This document shows, piece by piece, positions 16,998 to 25,227 of a DNA stretch of 64,000 nucleotides; the first letter of the stretch is position 1; each line of letters begins with the position of its first letter. Source of the DNA: Streptomyces sp. NBC_01304 (lineage in GTDB: Bacteria; Actinomycetota; Actinomycetes; Streptomycetales; Streptomycetaceae); assembly GCF_035975855.1 (NCBI RefSeq), contig NZ_CP109055.1, forward strand, positions 10,354,001 through 10,418,000, given 5' to 3'. The notes under the pieces are model-generated. The model was not told the origin of the DNA, made no database searches, and saw only the letters and a list, made by a program, of their open reading frames with translations. The translations under genes and the position numbers were made by a program.

Positions 16998-18767
16998 TCA
17001 GCGCGTAGCCCCGCCCGTGCGCAGCCCCCGCTTGTTCTTGCGCCCGAGGAAGCCGGCGCCCACCAACTCGGCGAGCGGCGCGGAGGGTTCGTACTCCGGC
17101 GTCATGAAGCGTTCGTACAGGCGGTCCTGGATGGCGAGCGAGACGTCCAGGCCGATGGTGTCGAGCAGCGCGAACGGGCCCATGGGATAGCCGAATCCGC
17201 GCTGGACCGCGCTGTCGGTCACCTCGATGTCCGTGCCGGGGCGGTCGAGGAGCGCCATGGCCGCGCCGAGGTAGGGGAACAGCAGGCTGTTCACGATGAA
17301 CCCGGTGCGGTCCGGGCAGGGCACCGTGGTCTTGCCCAGGCCCCGGCAGAAGGCCAGCGCGGTGGCGAGGACGTCCGGGGCGACGGTGTCCGTGCGCACC
17401 AGCTCCACCAGCTTCATCACCGGAGCCGGATTGAAGAAGTGGATGCCGACGACGTCGCCCGGCCGGCCCGCGGCCTCGGCGCACGCGGCGACGGAGAGGC
17501 TGGAGGTCGTGGTCGCGAGCACCGTGCCCGGGGCGCAGGCCTCGCCGAGCGCCGTGAACACCGCGCGCTTGACGTCGAGATCCTCGGCGACCGCCTCGAT
17601 GACCAGATCGCAGTCGGCCAGCGACGACAACTCGTGTGCGCCACTGAGGAGTTCGAGGGCCGCGGCCTTGGTCTCGACGGTGACCTTGCCCCGGCGTACC
17701 CCGCGGGTCAGCGACTCGGCGATCGCCTCCAGGGCCTGCGCGGCCTTGTCCGCGCCGCGCGCGACCAGGACCGTCGGGTGGCCGGCCGCCGCGGTGACCT
17801 CGGCGATGCCCCGGGCCATGGCACCGGAGCCGACGACGCCCACGCGCCGAACCGTCCGGGCGCCCGAGACGGCCGGTCCGTCGGCCGCCGGAGCGAGCTT
17901 GTCGCCGCACTCGTCGTAGGCGTAGAAGCCGTCACCGGTCTTACGGCCGTAGCGCTCGTCGGCGACCATCCGGCTCAGCAACGGGGCGGGTTCGAAGGCA
18001 CAGTCGCCGGTACGCCGCCACAGGCCGGTCAGGGCCTCGTGGGCGGTGTCGAGACCGATGTGGTCGAGCATCTCCAGCGGGCCCTGCGGCAGTCCGCAGC
18101 CCAGCCGCATCGCCGTGTCGATGTCGGCCTGCGTGGCGTAGCCCTCGCTGCACAGCACGACGGAACGGTTCAGAAGGCCGAGGACCAGCGCCGTGGCGTC
18201 GGCGGCGGGCCCGGCGCCCACCTCGACCGGCACCAGGGACGCGGCAGCCACCAGCGCGTCGGTCGCCTCGGCGGTGCTCGCCGAGGTCAGGGCCGTGCGG
18301 ACCGGGACGACGGGCGCGCCCGGCACCGGCGGGGTGAAGAAGCGCAGCCCCGCGACGTCCGCGGGCCGCCCGGTCGCGATGGCGAGGCGGGCGACGGACT
18401 GCCCCGCCGTGCTGGTCAGGATCGGGGTGCCGGGCTCACAGGCCGCCGTGATCTGGTGCAGCACCCGGGACTTGGCGGCCGCCGAGTCCGGCACTGCCTC
18501 GACGATTAGGCCCGCCGAGCGCAGCAGCGAGTGGTCGGCGGTGAAGGTGATCTCCGGACCCGACGGGCCGCCGTCGAGCGCCTTGAGCCGCTTGTCCACC
18601 CGGGCGAGCACATCGAGGTCGGTGTCGACGGCGATCACCGCGTGCCCGGCCGCGTGCAGCAGCCGCAGCAGGGACTCGCCGATCGAGCCCAGGCCGACGA
18701 CGCCGTACACCGGCAGGGAAATCTTGGTCTGTCCGGTCTGTCCGGTCTCTCCGGTCTGGTCGGTCAT
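16998..18767 (-). CDS. Two-domain 3-hydroxyacyl-CoA dehydrogenase (589 aa)
   Basis: Two Rossmann/3HCDH units are fused: the first begins VYGVVGLGSIGESLLRLL, the second (about residue 305) VGVVGSGAMARGIAEV. Each is followed by the helical C-terminal 3HCDH domain (GDGFYAYDE; LVGAGFLGRKNKRG). The second half keeps HFFNPAPVMKLVE and is likely the active one; the first half has FFTPPVPGAP at that place. It should interconvert acetoacetyl-CoA and 3-hydroxybutyryl-CoA on the way to crotonyl-CoA. ATG 18767 overlaps the stop of the crotonyl-CoA reductase gene, so the pair is co-translated, giving a local ethylmalonyl-CoA route. Confidence 0.87.
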   Translation of the reverse strand: MTDQTGETGQTGQTKISLPVYGVVGLGSIGESLLRLLHAAGHAVIAVDTDLDVLARVDKRLKALDGGPSGPEITFTADHSLLRSAGLIVEAVPDSAAAKSRVLHQITAACEPGTPILTSTAGQSVARLAIATGRPADVAGLRFFTPPVPGAPVVPVRTALTSASTAEATDALVAAASLVPVEVGAGPAADATALVLGLLNRSVVLCSEGYATQADIDTAMRLGCGLPQGPLEMLDHIGLDTAHEALTGLWRRTGDCAFEPAPLLSRMVADERYGRKTGDGFYAYDECGDKLAPAADGPAVSGARTVRRVGVVGSGAMARGIAEVTAAAGHPTVLVARGADKAAQALEAIAESLTRGVRRGKVTVETKAAALELLSGAHELSSLADCDLVIEAVAEDLDVKRAVFTALGEACAPGTVLATTTSSLSVAACAEAAGRPGDVVGIHFFNPAPVMKLVELVRTDTVAPDVLATALAFCRGLGKTTVPCPDRTGFIVNSLLFPYLGAAMALLDRPGTDIEVTDSAVQRGFGYPMGPFALLDTIGLDVSLAIQDRLYERFMTPEYEPSAPLAELVGAGFLGRKNKRGLRTGGATR

Positions 18768-20116
18768 GAGGTCTGCGCCTCGCCTTCACGGAAGCGGTTG
18801 ATGGCCCGGCTGTGCTTCGCGCGCAGTTCCTCGTCGCGTACGCCGAGTCCTTCGCGGGGAGCGAGCGCGAGGACGCCGACCTTGCCCTGGTGCTGATTGC
18901 GGTGCACCTCGTACGCGGCCTGCCCGGTCTCCTCCAGCGGGTACACCTTCGACAGCGTGGGGTGGATCTTCCCCTTCGCCACCAGGCGGTTGGCCTCCCA
19001 CGCCTCGCGGTAGTTGGCGAAGTGCGAGCCGACGATCCGCTTCAGCGACATCCACAGGTAGCGGTTGTCGTACTCGTGCCGGAAGCCCGAGGTGGAGGCG
19101 CACGTGACGACCGTGCCGCCCTTGCGGGTGACGTAGACGCTGGCGCCGAAGGTCTCGCGGCCCGGGTGCTCGAAGACGATGTCCACGTCCTCGCCGCCGG
19201 TCAGCTCACGGATGTCCTTGCCGAACCGCTTCCACTCGCGCGGGTCCTGGGTCTCCTCGTCCTTCCAGAACCGGTAGCCCTCGGCATTGCGGTCGATGAT
19301 CGCCTCGGCGCCCATCTGCCGGCAGACCTCCGCCTTCTGCGGGCTGGACACCACGCAGATGGGCGTCGCGCCGCCGGCGAGCGCGAGCTGGGTCGCGTAG
19401 CTGCCGAGTCCGCCGCTCGCACCCCAGATCAGCACGTTGTCGCCCTGCTTCATGCCGGCGCCGTTGCGCGAGACGAGCTGGCGGTACGCGGTCGAGTTGA
19501 CCAGACCGGGCGCCGCGGCCTCCTCCCACGTCAGGTGCTCCGGCTTGGGCATCAGCTGGTTGGACTTGACCAGGGCGAGCTGGGCGAGACCGCCGAAGTT
19601 GGTCTCGAAGCCCCAGATGCGCTGCTCGGGGTCGAGCATCGTGTCGTTGTGGCCGTCGGAGCTCTCCAGCTCCACCGACAGGCAGTGCGCGACCACTCGT
19701 TGGCCGGGCTGCCAGCGGTTCACGCCGGGGCCGGTGCGCAGCACGACGCCCGCGAGGTCGGAGCCGAGGACGTGGTACGGCTGGTCGTGCCGGGCCGCGG
19801 CCGGGACGCTCTTCGCGTACCGCTCCAGAAAGCCGAACGTCGGCAGCGGCTCGAAGATCGAGCTCCACACGGTGTTGTAGTTCACGGAGCTCGCCATGAC
19901 CGCCACCAGGGCCTCGCCCGGGCCCGGTTCCGGCGTCGGCACGTCCTGCAGGTGCAGGGCCTTGCGCGGGTCCTTGTCGGCCGAGGCCATGCCGTCGAAC
20001 AGGCCCGTGTCCTCCTTGCGGACCACGACGCCGCGATAGCTCTCCGGAACCTTCAGGCCCGCGAAGTCCTGGGGCGTCGCGTCCTCGGAGAGAAGGGCAG
20101 TGATGATCTCGTCCAC
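18764..20116 (-). CDS. ccr: Crotonyl-CoA carboxylase/reductase
   Basis: This 450-residue medium-chain dehydrogenase is a clear CCR. It shows VMASSVNYNTVWSSIFEPLPTF, HVLGSDLAGVVLRTG, WEEAAAPGLVNSTAYRQL, the NADPH site IWGASGGLGSYATQLA, and the CO2/acyl-CoA region FEHPGRETFGASV. The GTG at 20116 (VDEIITALL) gives the usual family length; a longer upstream reading crosses the inverted repeat at 20139 and is rejected. The enzyme reductively carboxylates crotonyl-CoA to ethylmalonyl-CoA. This fits the TAGH motif in the first AT of the PKS-NRPS protein. The reductase-only reaction could also give butyryl-CoA for the KAS III. Confidence 0.95.
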   Translation of the reverse strand: MDEIITALLSEDATPQDFAGLKVPESYRGVVVRKEDTGLFDGMASADKDPRKALHLQDVPTPEPGPGEALVAVMASSVNYNTVWSSIFEPLPTFGFLERYAKSVPAAARHDQPYHVLGSDLAGVVLRTGPGVNRWQPGQRVVAHCLSVELESSDGHNDTMLDPEQRIWGFETNFGGLAQLALVKSNQLMPKPEHLTWEEAAAPGLVNSTAYRQLVSRNGAGMKQGDNVLIWGASGGLGSYATQLALAGGATPICVVSSPQKAEVCRQMGAEAIIDRNAEGYRFWKDEETQDPREWKRFGKDIRELTGGEDVDIVFEHPGRETFGASVYVTRKGGTVVTCASTSGFRHEYDNRYLWMSLKRIVGSHFANYREAWEANRLVAKGKIHPTLSKVYPLEETGQAAYEVHRNQHQGKVGVLALAPREGLGVRDEELRAKHSRAINRFREGEAQTS

Positions 20117-20138
20117 GTGAGTTCCCTGATTTCTCTTG

Positions 20139-20207
20139 AGGGCCTGTTTCCGAACCGCCGCTACGCCCGCGCTCCGCGCGGACGACGGGGGTTCGGAAAC
20201 AGGCCCT
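20139..20207. repeat. 69-bp element with 18-bp perfect inverted repeats
   Basis: AGGGCCTGTTTCCGAACC at 20139-20156 is exactly complementary to 20190-20207. GAGGGCC overlaps the left end and recurs just past the right end. The element sits 22 bp upstream of the ccr start, in the divergent gap to the thioesterase gene. It could be a MITE remnant or, as a hairpin in the ccr leader, an attenuator. The remaining 180 bp to the thioesterase gene hold no gene I can see. Confidence 0.6.
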
Positions 20208-20387
20208 GAGGGCCGAGGAGATGGCGAAGCACTCCGATCGAGCGTGGAACACGGCGGACGGCCGACGGCACCCCTGAACACCCCCTGTACCCGCGCGCCC
20301 CAAGTCAGGGGCTGGTTAGGGGGTGTGGCCGGGCTCGGGGCTCTCCACCCTGGAACGAGGTCCGCTCGGAATCGGCTAGGAGAACTC

Positions 20388-21158
20388 ATGACGGGAATCC
20401 CCGGCGACAGCCCCTGGTTCAGGAACTACCGCCCTGCCCCCGACGCGCCCACGCGCCTGTTCTGCCTGCCGCACGCCGGTGGATCCGCCAGCTTCTACTT
20501 CCCGGTGGCCCGAGCCCTCGCGCCCCGGACCGAGGTGTTCGGCGTGCAGTATCCCGGCCGCCAGGACCGGCGTGACGAGCCCGCCGTGCGGGACCTGGAG
20601 ACGCTGGCCGACCAGATCTGCGACGCGCTGCGACCGGCGGCGGACGAGCGGCCGTACGCGCTGTTCGGGCACAGTATGGGGGCCATCCTGGGCTTTCTGA
20701 TCGCCCGCAGGATGGAGGCCGAGGGGATCGGTCCCGCCGAGCTCTTCGTGTCCGGGCGCAGGGCGCCCGTCCTCGATCGCGACGACAGCCGGCAGCCGGG
20801 GACGGACGAGGAAGTCATCGCGGAGATAAGGGCGTTGGACGGCACCGGCGGGGAGCTGCTCGAGGACCCGGAGATGCTGGACATGATCCTGCCGGCGCTG
20901 CGCGGCGACTATGCGGCCGTACGCCGCTACCGCTACCGGCCGGGAGCCTCGCTCAGTTGTCCCGTGACCGCGTTCACCGGCGACGACGACCCCAAGGCCG
21001 ACGTCGACGAGGTGCGTGCCTGGGAGGGGCTCACCCTGGGCGGATTCCGTCTTCGGGTGCTGCCCGGTGGGCACTTCTTCCTGGTCGACCAGCAGGACGA
21101 GGTGTTGGGGACGGTCGCGGAGCGCCTTGCCCTCGCCCGGACGCCGGCGGCCGTCTGA
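20388..21158 (+). CDS. Type II thioesterase (editing), 256 aa
   Basis: This stand-alone alpha/beta-hydrolase is of the GrsT/RifR type: LFCLPHAGGSASFYFPVARAL, nucleophile Ser96 in FGHSMGA, Asp in FTGDDDPKAD and catalytic His in LPGGHFFL. It hydrolyses stalled or mis-primed acyl chains from carrier domains. ATG 20388 follows AGGAGA. It overlaps the KAS III gene (TGATG), so the two are coupled, and it may help release acyl groups around starter selection. It is one of three discrete thioesterases here. Confidence 0.92.
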   Translation: MTGIPGDSPWFRNYRPAPDAPTRLFCLPHAGGSASFYFPVARALAPRTEVFGVQYPGRQDRRDEPAVRDLETLADQICDALRPAADERPYALFGHSMGAILGFLIARRMEAEGIGPAELFVSGRRAPVLDRDDSRQPGTDEEVIAEIRALDGTGGELLEDPEMLDMILPALRGDYAAVRRYRYRPGASLSCPVTAFTGDDDPKADVDEVRAWEGLTLGGFRLRVLPGGHFFLVDQQDEVLGTVAERLALARTPAAV

Positions 21159-22177
21159 TGGGCGTCTACTCGCCCGCCCTGGGCGGCACCGGCATCATCG
21201 GCACCGGCTCCTATCTGCCCGAACGCATCGTCAGCAACGACATGGTGGGCGCCCTGGCCCGGGTCGACGGCGAGTGGATCGAACGCAAGACGGGCATCCG
21301 CGAGCGCCGGTACGCGGCCGACCACGAGGCCTGCTCGGACCTCGCGGTGCAGGCCGCCGTGCAGGCCATGGCGGATGCGGGCGCCGAGCCGGACGACATC
21401 GCGTGGATCATCGTAGCGACGTCCACGCCCGACCATCCGCAGCCGGCCACGGCCGCGTTCGTGCAGCACCGGCTCGGCGCGTACCGGGCGGCGGCCTTCG
21501 ACGTGAACGCCGTGTGCGCCGGGTTCATCGCCGCGCTGCACACCGGCGCCAGGCTGCTCGCCGCGCCCGAGACCACCGGTGAGCGGCGGCTCGCCCTCGT
21601 CATCGGCAGCGACGTGTACTCGCGCATCCTCGACTTCGGGGACCGCAGGACCGCCCCGCTGTTCGGCGACGGCGCGGGCGCGGTGGTGCTCGGCCCGGTG
21701 CGCGAGGGCCGGGGCCTGCTCGGCACCGGCATGCGCACCGACGGGCATCTGCACGACCTCATCGGCGTCACCGCGGGCGGCAGCCGGGAGCCCGCCTCGG
21801 AGAAGACCGTGGCCCGCGGCGATCACTTCTTCCGGATGCAGGGGCGGGGCGTACGGGACTTCGTCGTCACGCAGCTGCCGGACTTCGTGGCGGGCACGCT
21901 CGACGCCTTCGGCGTGAGCGGCGACGAGGTCGCCCACTTCGTGCCGCACCAGGCCAACGGTGAGATGCTGCGCGGCGTCTCGGCCGAGCTGGGGCTGCCG
22001 GCGGCCCGTGTCCACCTCCCGGTGGAGCTGCACGGCAACACCGGCAGCGCCTCGATTCCGCTCGCCCTCGACCACGCGCGCGCCGCCGGGCAGTTGACCG
22101 ACGGGGAGCTGGTGCTGCTCGCCGGGTTCGGCGGCGGGATGACGCTGGGGACCTGTTTGCTGCGGTGGGGGCGTTGA
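21158..22177 (+). CDS. KAS III / FabH-like ketosynthase (339 aa)
   Basis: This FabH-family condensing enzyme has Cys120 (FDVNAVCAGF), His in VPHQANGEML and Asn in HGNTGSAS, so the C-H-N triad is intact. The N-terminal GTGSYLPERIVSN and GEWIERKTGIRERRYA are typical. FabH homologues in type II clusters choose the acyl-CoA starter and condense it with malonyl-ACP, or move acyl groups as transferases. With ccr and the 3-hydroxyacyl-CoA dehydrogenase next door, a butyryl-type primer is possible. The start is ATG 21158 inside the thioesterase stop. Confidence 0.93.
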   Translation: MGVYSPALGGTGIIGTGSYLPERIVSNDMVGALARVDGEWIERKTGIRERRYAADHEACSDLAVQAAVQAMADAGAEPDDIAWIIVATSTPDHPQPATAAFVQHRLGAYRAAAFDVNAVCAGFIAALHTGARLLAAPETTGERRLALVIGSDVYSRILDFGDRRTAPLFGDGAGAVVLGPVREGRGLLGTGMRTDGHLHDLIGVTAGGSREPASEKTVARGDHFFRMQGRGVRDFVVTQLPDFVAGTLDAFGVSGDEVAHFVPHQANGEMLRGVSAELGLPAARVHLPVELHGNTGSASIPLALDHARAAGQLTDGELVLLAGFGGGMTLGTCLLRWGR

Positions 22178-22268
22178 GCGTCTGCCTCTGAAGTGGAGCG
22201 GCTGCCTTTGTAAGGGGGCGGGGCGCCGGCCGGGCGCGCAGGCGTCGCGGGCCGTCGGCGGGCGAAGG

Positions 22269-23300
22269 TCAGGCGCCCGGTTCCGTCGCCGGCGCGGTCT
22301 CGGGCAGCTGCGCGACCAAGGTGTCGAAGCGGCGTACCAACGCCTCCTGCTCGCGGTTGAGTTCATCGATGCGGCGCTGCATCCGGGCGATCTCGCCGCC
22401 GAGGTCCAGCGCGTCGGTCAGCGTCGCGGAGCGTGCGGGGATCGCGGTGTACCGCGGCTGCTGCGGAGCGGCGAGGTCGGGGGCGTGGTTGAGGATCGAC
22501 GCCATCCGGCCGCGCAGCGCGGGGCCCGGCTCGACGCCGAGGGCGTCGAGCAGACGGCGGCGGGCCCGCTCGTACACGCCGAGCGCCTCGGCCTGCCTGC
22601 CGCTGCGGTACAGGGCCACCATCAGCAGGTCGTAGAAGCGTTCGCGCAGCGGATGGTCGGCCGTCAGCTTCTCCAGCTCGCCGGTGATCTCGCCGTGCTG
22701 CGCACAGTGCAGCCGCGCCCCGTACAGCGCCTCGAGCGCGGTCAGCCGGTTCTCCTCCAGACGGTCCGCCTCGCGGGTGCAGATCGGCCCGTACCGGCTG
22801 TCCTGCAGTGCGGGCCCCCGCCACAACGACAGGGCCTGGCGCAGGAGTTGGGCCGAGTGCCCGGCGTCGAAGGCCGCGGCCTCGCGGCCCTTCGCGGACA
22901 GCCGGTGGAAGTGCTGGGCGTCGGTGGTGGCCCGGCCGAGGCTCAGCAGATAGCCCGTGGGCAGGGTGCTGATCCACTCATGGCCGGGGTCGGGCGCGTC
23001 CGGTTCGCCCGGCGCGGGCAGCAGCCTGCGCAGCCGCGCCACATGGGCCTGCAGTGCGTTCGGGGCGTTCGACGGGGGCTTGGCGCCCCAGAGTTCCTCG
23101 GTGAGCTGGTCGACGGAGAGCAGCTGCCCGGCGTGGATCACGAACGCCGAGAGCAGGGCGCGCTGTTTGGACCCGGACGGCACGATGTCCGTCTGGGTGC
23201 GCCCGTTGCGGATCTCCACCGGCCCCAGGATCCGGAACTCGGTCTGCTCGTCGCACCGGCCGTCGACCGTGGCGGGCCGGCCGACGCCCAGGACGGTCAT
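22269..23300 (-). CDS. SARP-family activator 2 with C-terminal extension (343 aa)
   Basis: The winged-helix domain (FRILGPVEIRNGRTQTDIVPSGSKQRALLSAFVIHAG... ELWGAKPPSNAPNALQAHVARL) and BTAD domain (AEALGVYERARRRLLDALGVEPGPALRGRM) define a SARP. About 75 extra residues follow the BTAD domain, including a probable coiled coil (LGGEIARMQRRIDELNREQEALVRRF), which could mediate oligomerisation. ATG 23300 overlaps the stop of the thioesterase gene on the same strand (ATGA), so both are translated from one message. This linkage of a regulator to an editing enzyme is unusual. Confidence 0.9.
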   Translation of the reverse strand: MTVLGVGRPATVDGRCDEQTEFRILGPVEIRNGRTQTDIVPSGSKQRALLSAFVIHAGQLLSVDQLTEELWGAKPPSNAPNALQAHVARLRRLLPAPGEPDAPDPGHEWISTLPTGYLLSLGRATTDAQHFHRLSAKGREAAAFDAGHSAQLLRQALSLWRGPALQDSRYGPICTREADRLEENRLTALEALYGARLHCAQHGEITGELEKLTADHPLRERFYDLLMVALYRSGRQAEALGVYERARRRLLDALGVEPGPALRGRMASILNHAPDLAAPQQPRYTAIPARSATLTDALDLGGEIARMQRRIDELNREQEALVRRFDTLVAQLPETAPATEPGA

Positions 23301-24034
23301 GCCCCCACCGTGCGGGCGGGCCGGGCCAGTTGGAGGGCCCGGCGGATGTCGTGGGTGATGCGTCCCGTCAGCGCGGCGGGGTCGGACTGGAAGTAGAAGT
23401 GCCCACCCGCGAAGAGCTGCAGACCGAGGAAGCGCTCGGCGCGCTCGGACCACGGGGCCAGCCGGGCGCGCGGCGCCGTCGCGTCCTCGGTGCCGCCGTA
23501 CACGGACAGCGGTACGGGCATCGGGCCCGTCTCGGGCGCGGGCGTCCACGTCTCGACCAGGCGCAGGTCGCAGCGGATGGCGGGCGCGAACAGCTCCCAC
23601 AGCTCGGGGTCGTCGAGTACGGCGGCGGGCGTGCCGCCCATCGCGGCCAGCTCGCGGCGCAGCTCCGCGTCGGGCAGCAGATGGCGTTGCTCGCGCTCAT
23701 GGACGGGACGGGGTACGGCGCGCGCCGAGAGGCCGAGCCAGACGGGCGGGGTGCGGCCCTCGTCGAGCAGCCGGCGGGTGAGCTCATAGGCGATGAGGCC
23801 GCCCATGCTGTGCCCGAACAGGGCGTAGGTGCCGGTGAGTTCGGGGGCGAGCGTGGTGCGGAAGTGATCGACGAGTTCGTCCACGTCCCCGATGGCCGGG
23901 AGGTCGGCCAGCAGGCCCCGGCCCGGCGCGTCGAGCAGGCGTACGTCCCAGTCGGCGGGGAAGAGGGACGGCCAGTCGCGGTACAGCAGATGGGAACCAC
24001 CGGCGTGGTGGAACACGAACAGGCGCAGTTCCAT
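23297..24034 (-). CDS. Type II thioesterase, second copy (245 aa)
   Basis: This is an editing-type alpha/beta-hydrolase: LFVFHHAGGSHLLYRDW, Ser76 in FGHSMGG, Asp in YGGTEDA and His in FAGGHFYF. ATG 24034 (MELRLFVFHH) has GACGGAG upstream; a GTG start 39 nt earlier is possible. It heads a two-gene transcript with SARP 2, divergent from SARP 3. It presumably clears blocked carrier proteins in the same pathway as the other two thioesterases. Which assembly line each serves is not readable from sequence. Confidence 0.9.
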   Translation of the reverse strand: MELRLFVFHHAGGSHLLYRDWPSLFPADWDVRLLDAPGRGLLADLPAIGDVDELVDHFRTTLAPELTGTYALFGHSMGGLIAYELTRRLLDEGRTPPVWLGLSARAVPRPVHEREQRHLLPDAELRRELAAMGGTPAAVLDDPELWELFAPAIRCDLRLVETWTPAPETGPMPVPLSVYGGTEDATAPRARLAPWSERAERFLGLQLFAGGHFYFQSDPAALTGRITHDIRRALQLARPARTVGA

Positions 24035-24171
24035 GATCGCTCCGTCGACGGACTCCAGTCGGATTTCGGACACTAGCCCTTGCCGCCGGGTCCGCGTCGG
24101 CCGCGCGAGCACCGCTCAAGTACCCGTACAAGCGTTCTTGAGTTGACCGTTCTCTGATCCAAACTGCCTGG

Positions 24172-24200
24172 TTGGAGGGCTGCTTGAGCACGGGTCGAGA
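24172..24200 (+). promoter_or_regulatory. SARP-type heptamer direct repeats before SARP 3
   Basis: TTGGAGG (24172), CTTGAGC (24183) and GTCGAGA (24194) are spaced exactly 11 bp apart, the usual SARP operator geometry. Their position 91 bp or more before the SARP 3 ATG suggests auto- or cross-activation. CTCAAG...CTTGAG arms at 24115-24142 may add a site for the divergent gene. The rest of this 256-bp gap shows no gene. Confidence 0.5.
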
Positions 24201-24290
24201 TCCCGACGGAGGCGGGCCCACCCCGGCTAGCGTTCGGCGCTGCGACAGCCTTCAGCCATCGCAGGAGCTCGAGCAGGTACGGAGGACACC

Positions 24291-25112
24291 ATGGAGATAC
24301 GGGTTCTGGGTCCGTTGAGCGCCGATGTCAACGGGGGATCCATCGTTCCGACGGCAGGTAAGCCACGGCAGATTCTGGCCCTGCTCGCTTTCTATCCGGG
24401 CCGGGTGATCCCGGTGCCCACACTCATGGAGGAGATCTGGGGGACCGAGCTCCCGCAGAGCGCGATGACCACGCTGCAGACGTACATCCTTCAGGTGCGC
24501 CGACGGCTCGGTACCGCCATGGGCCCGGACGCGCCGGGCTCCGCGAAGGAGGTCCTGGCCACCCGCCACGGCGGCTATCTGCTGCAGATACCGCCCGAGC
24601 AGGTCGACGTGCACCGCTATGAACAGCTCGTCACGGCGGGCCAGAACGCCTTCGAGGAGGGCGCCGACGACCGGGCCGCGAACGCCTTCCGGGACGCCCT
24701 CGCGATGTGGAACGGGCCCGCCCTGGTGGACGTACGGGTCGGACCGATCCTCGAGATAGAGGTCATGCGCCTCGAGGAGAGCCGGCTCGTCACCGTGGAG
24801 CGGCGCATCGACGCGGATCTGCGCCTCGGCCGGCACACCGAACTCATCGCCGAGCTCACCGATCTGATCGCCCGTCACCCCCAGCACGAGGGGCTGCACT
24901 CGCAGGCGATGGTGGCGCTGTACCGGTCGGGCCGGCAGGCCACGGCCCTCGACGTCTACCGCAGGCTGCGGGCCCGGCTGATCGAGGACCTGGGCGTGGA
25001 GCCGTCACCGCAGCTCCAGCGGTTGCACCAGGCGATGCTCACGGTCGACCCGGCGCTCGACGTCATCTGCGGGCCGCGCCGCAGCTCCACGTTCGATCTC
25101 TACGCGGCCTGA
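24291..25112 (+). CDS. SARP-family activator 3 (273 aa)
   Basis: This is a minimal SARP: MEIRVLGPLSADVNGGSIVPTAGKPRQILALLAFYPGRVIPV, EEIWGTELPQSAMTTLQTYILQVRRRLG, and a BTAD domain ending ALDVYRRLRARLIEDLGVEPSPQLQRLHQ. It is close in layout to SARP 1. ATG 24291 follows GGAGGACACC. It lies directly upstream of the aromatic polyketide genes, and a heptamer pair stands between it and them at 25161. It is therefore a likely direct activator of the thioesterase-KS-alpha-KS-beta operon; this is inference from position. Confidence 0.92.
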   Translation: MEIRVLGPLSADVNGGSIVPTAGKPRQILALLAFYPGRVIPVPTLMEEIWGTELPQSAMTTLQTYILQVRRRLGTAMGPDAPGSAKEVLATRHGGYLLQIPPEQVDVHRYEQLVTAGQNAFEEGADDRAANAFRDALAMWNGPALVDVRVGPILEIEVMRLEESRLVTVERRIDADLRLGRHTELIAELTDLIARHPQHEGLHSQAMVALYRSGRQATALDVYRRLRARLIEDLGVEPSPQLQRLHQAMLTVDPALDVICGPRRSSTFDLYAA

Positions 25113-25160
25113 GTTCTGCTGCACCGTGCGGTCCGGGCCAGGCCGTCGGATGGCCCGGCC

Positions 25161-25178
25161 CTCGAGCGCATCTCAAGG
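25161..25178 (+). promoter_or_regulatory. SARP heptamer pair before the type II PKS operon
   Basis: CTCGAGC (25161-25167) and CTCAAGG (25172-25178) are 11 bp apart, 50-67 bp before the thioesterase start. This is the best place for the promoter of the KS-alpha/KS-beta operon. Confidence 0.55.
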
Positions 25179-25227
25179 GCGGTCGGTGATCCTCGGGAGC
25201 GGTGAACTCTTCGAGGAGGGACGGGAC

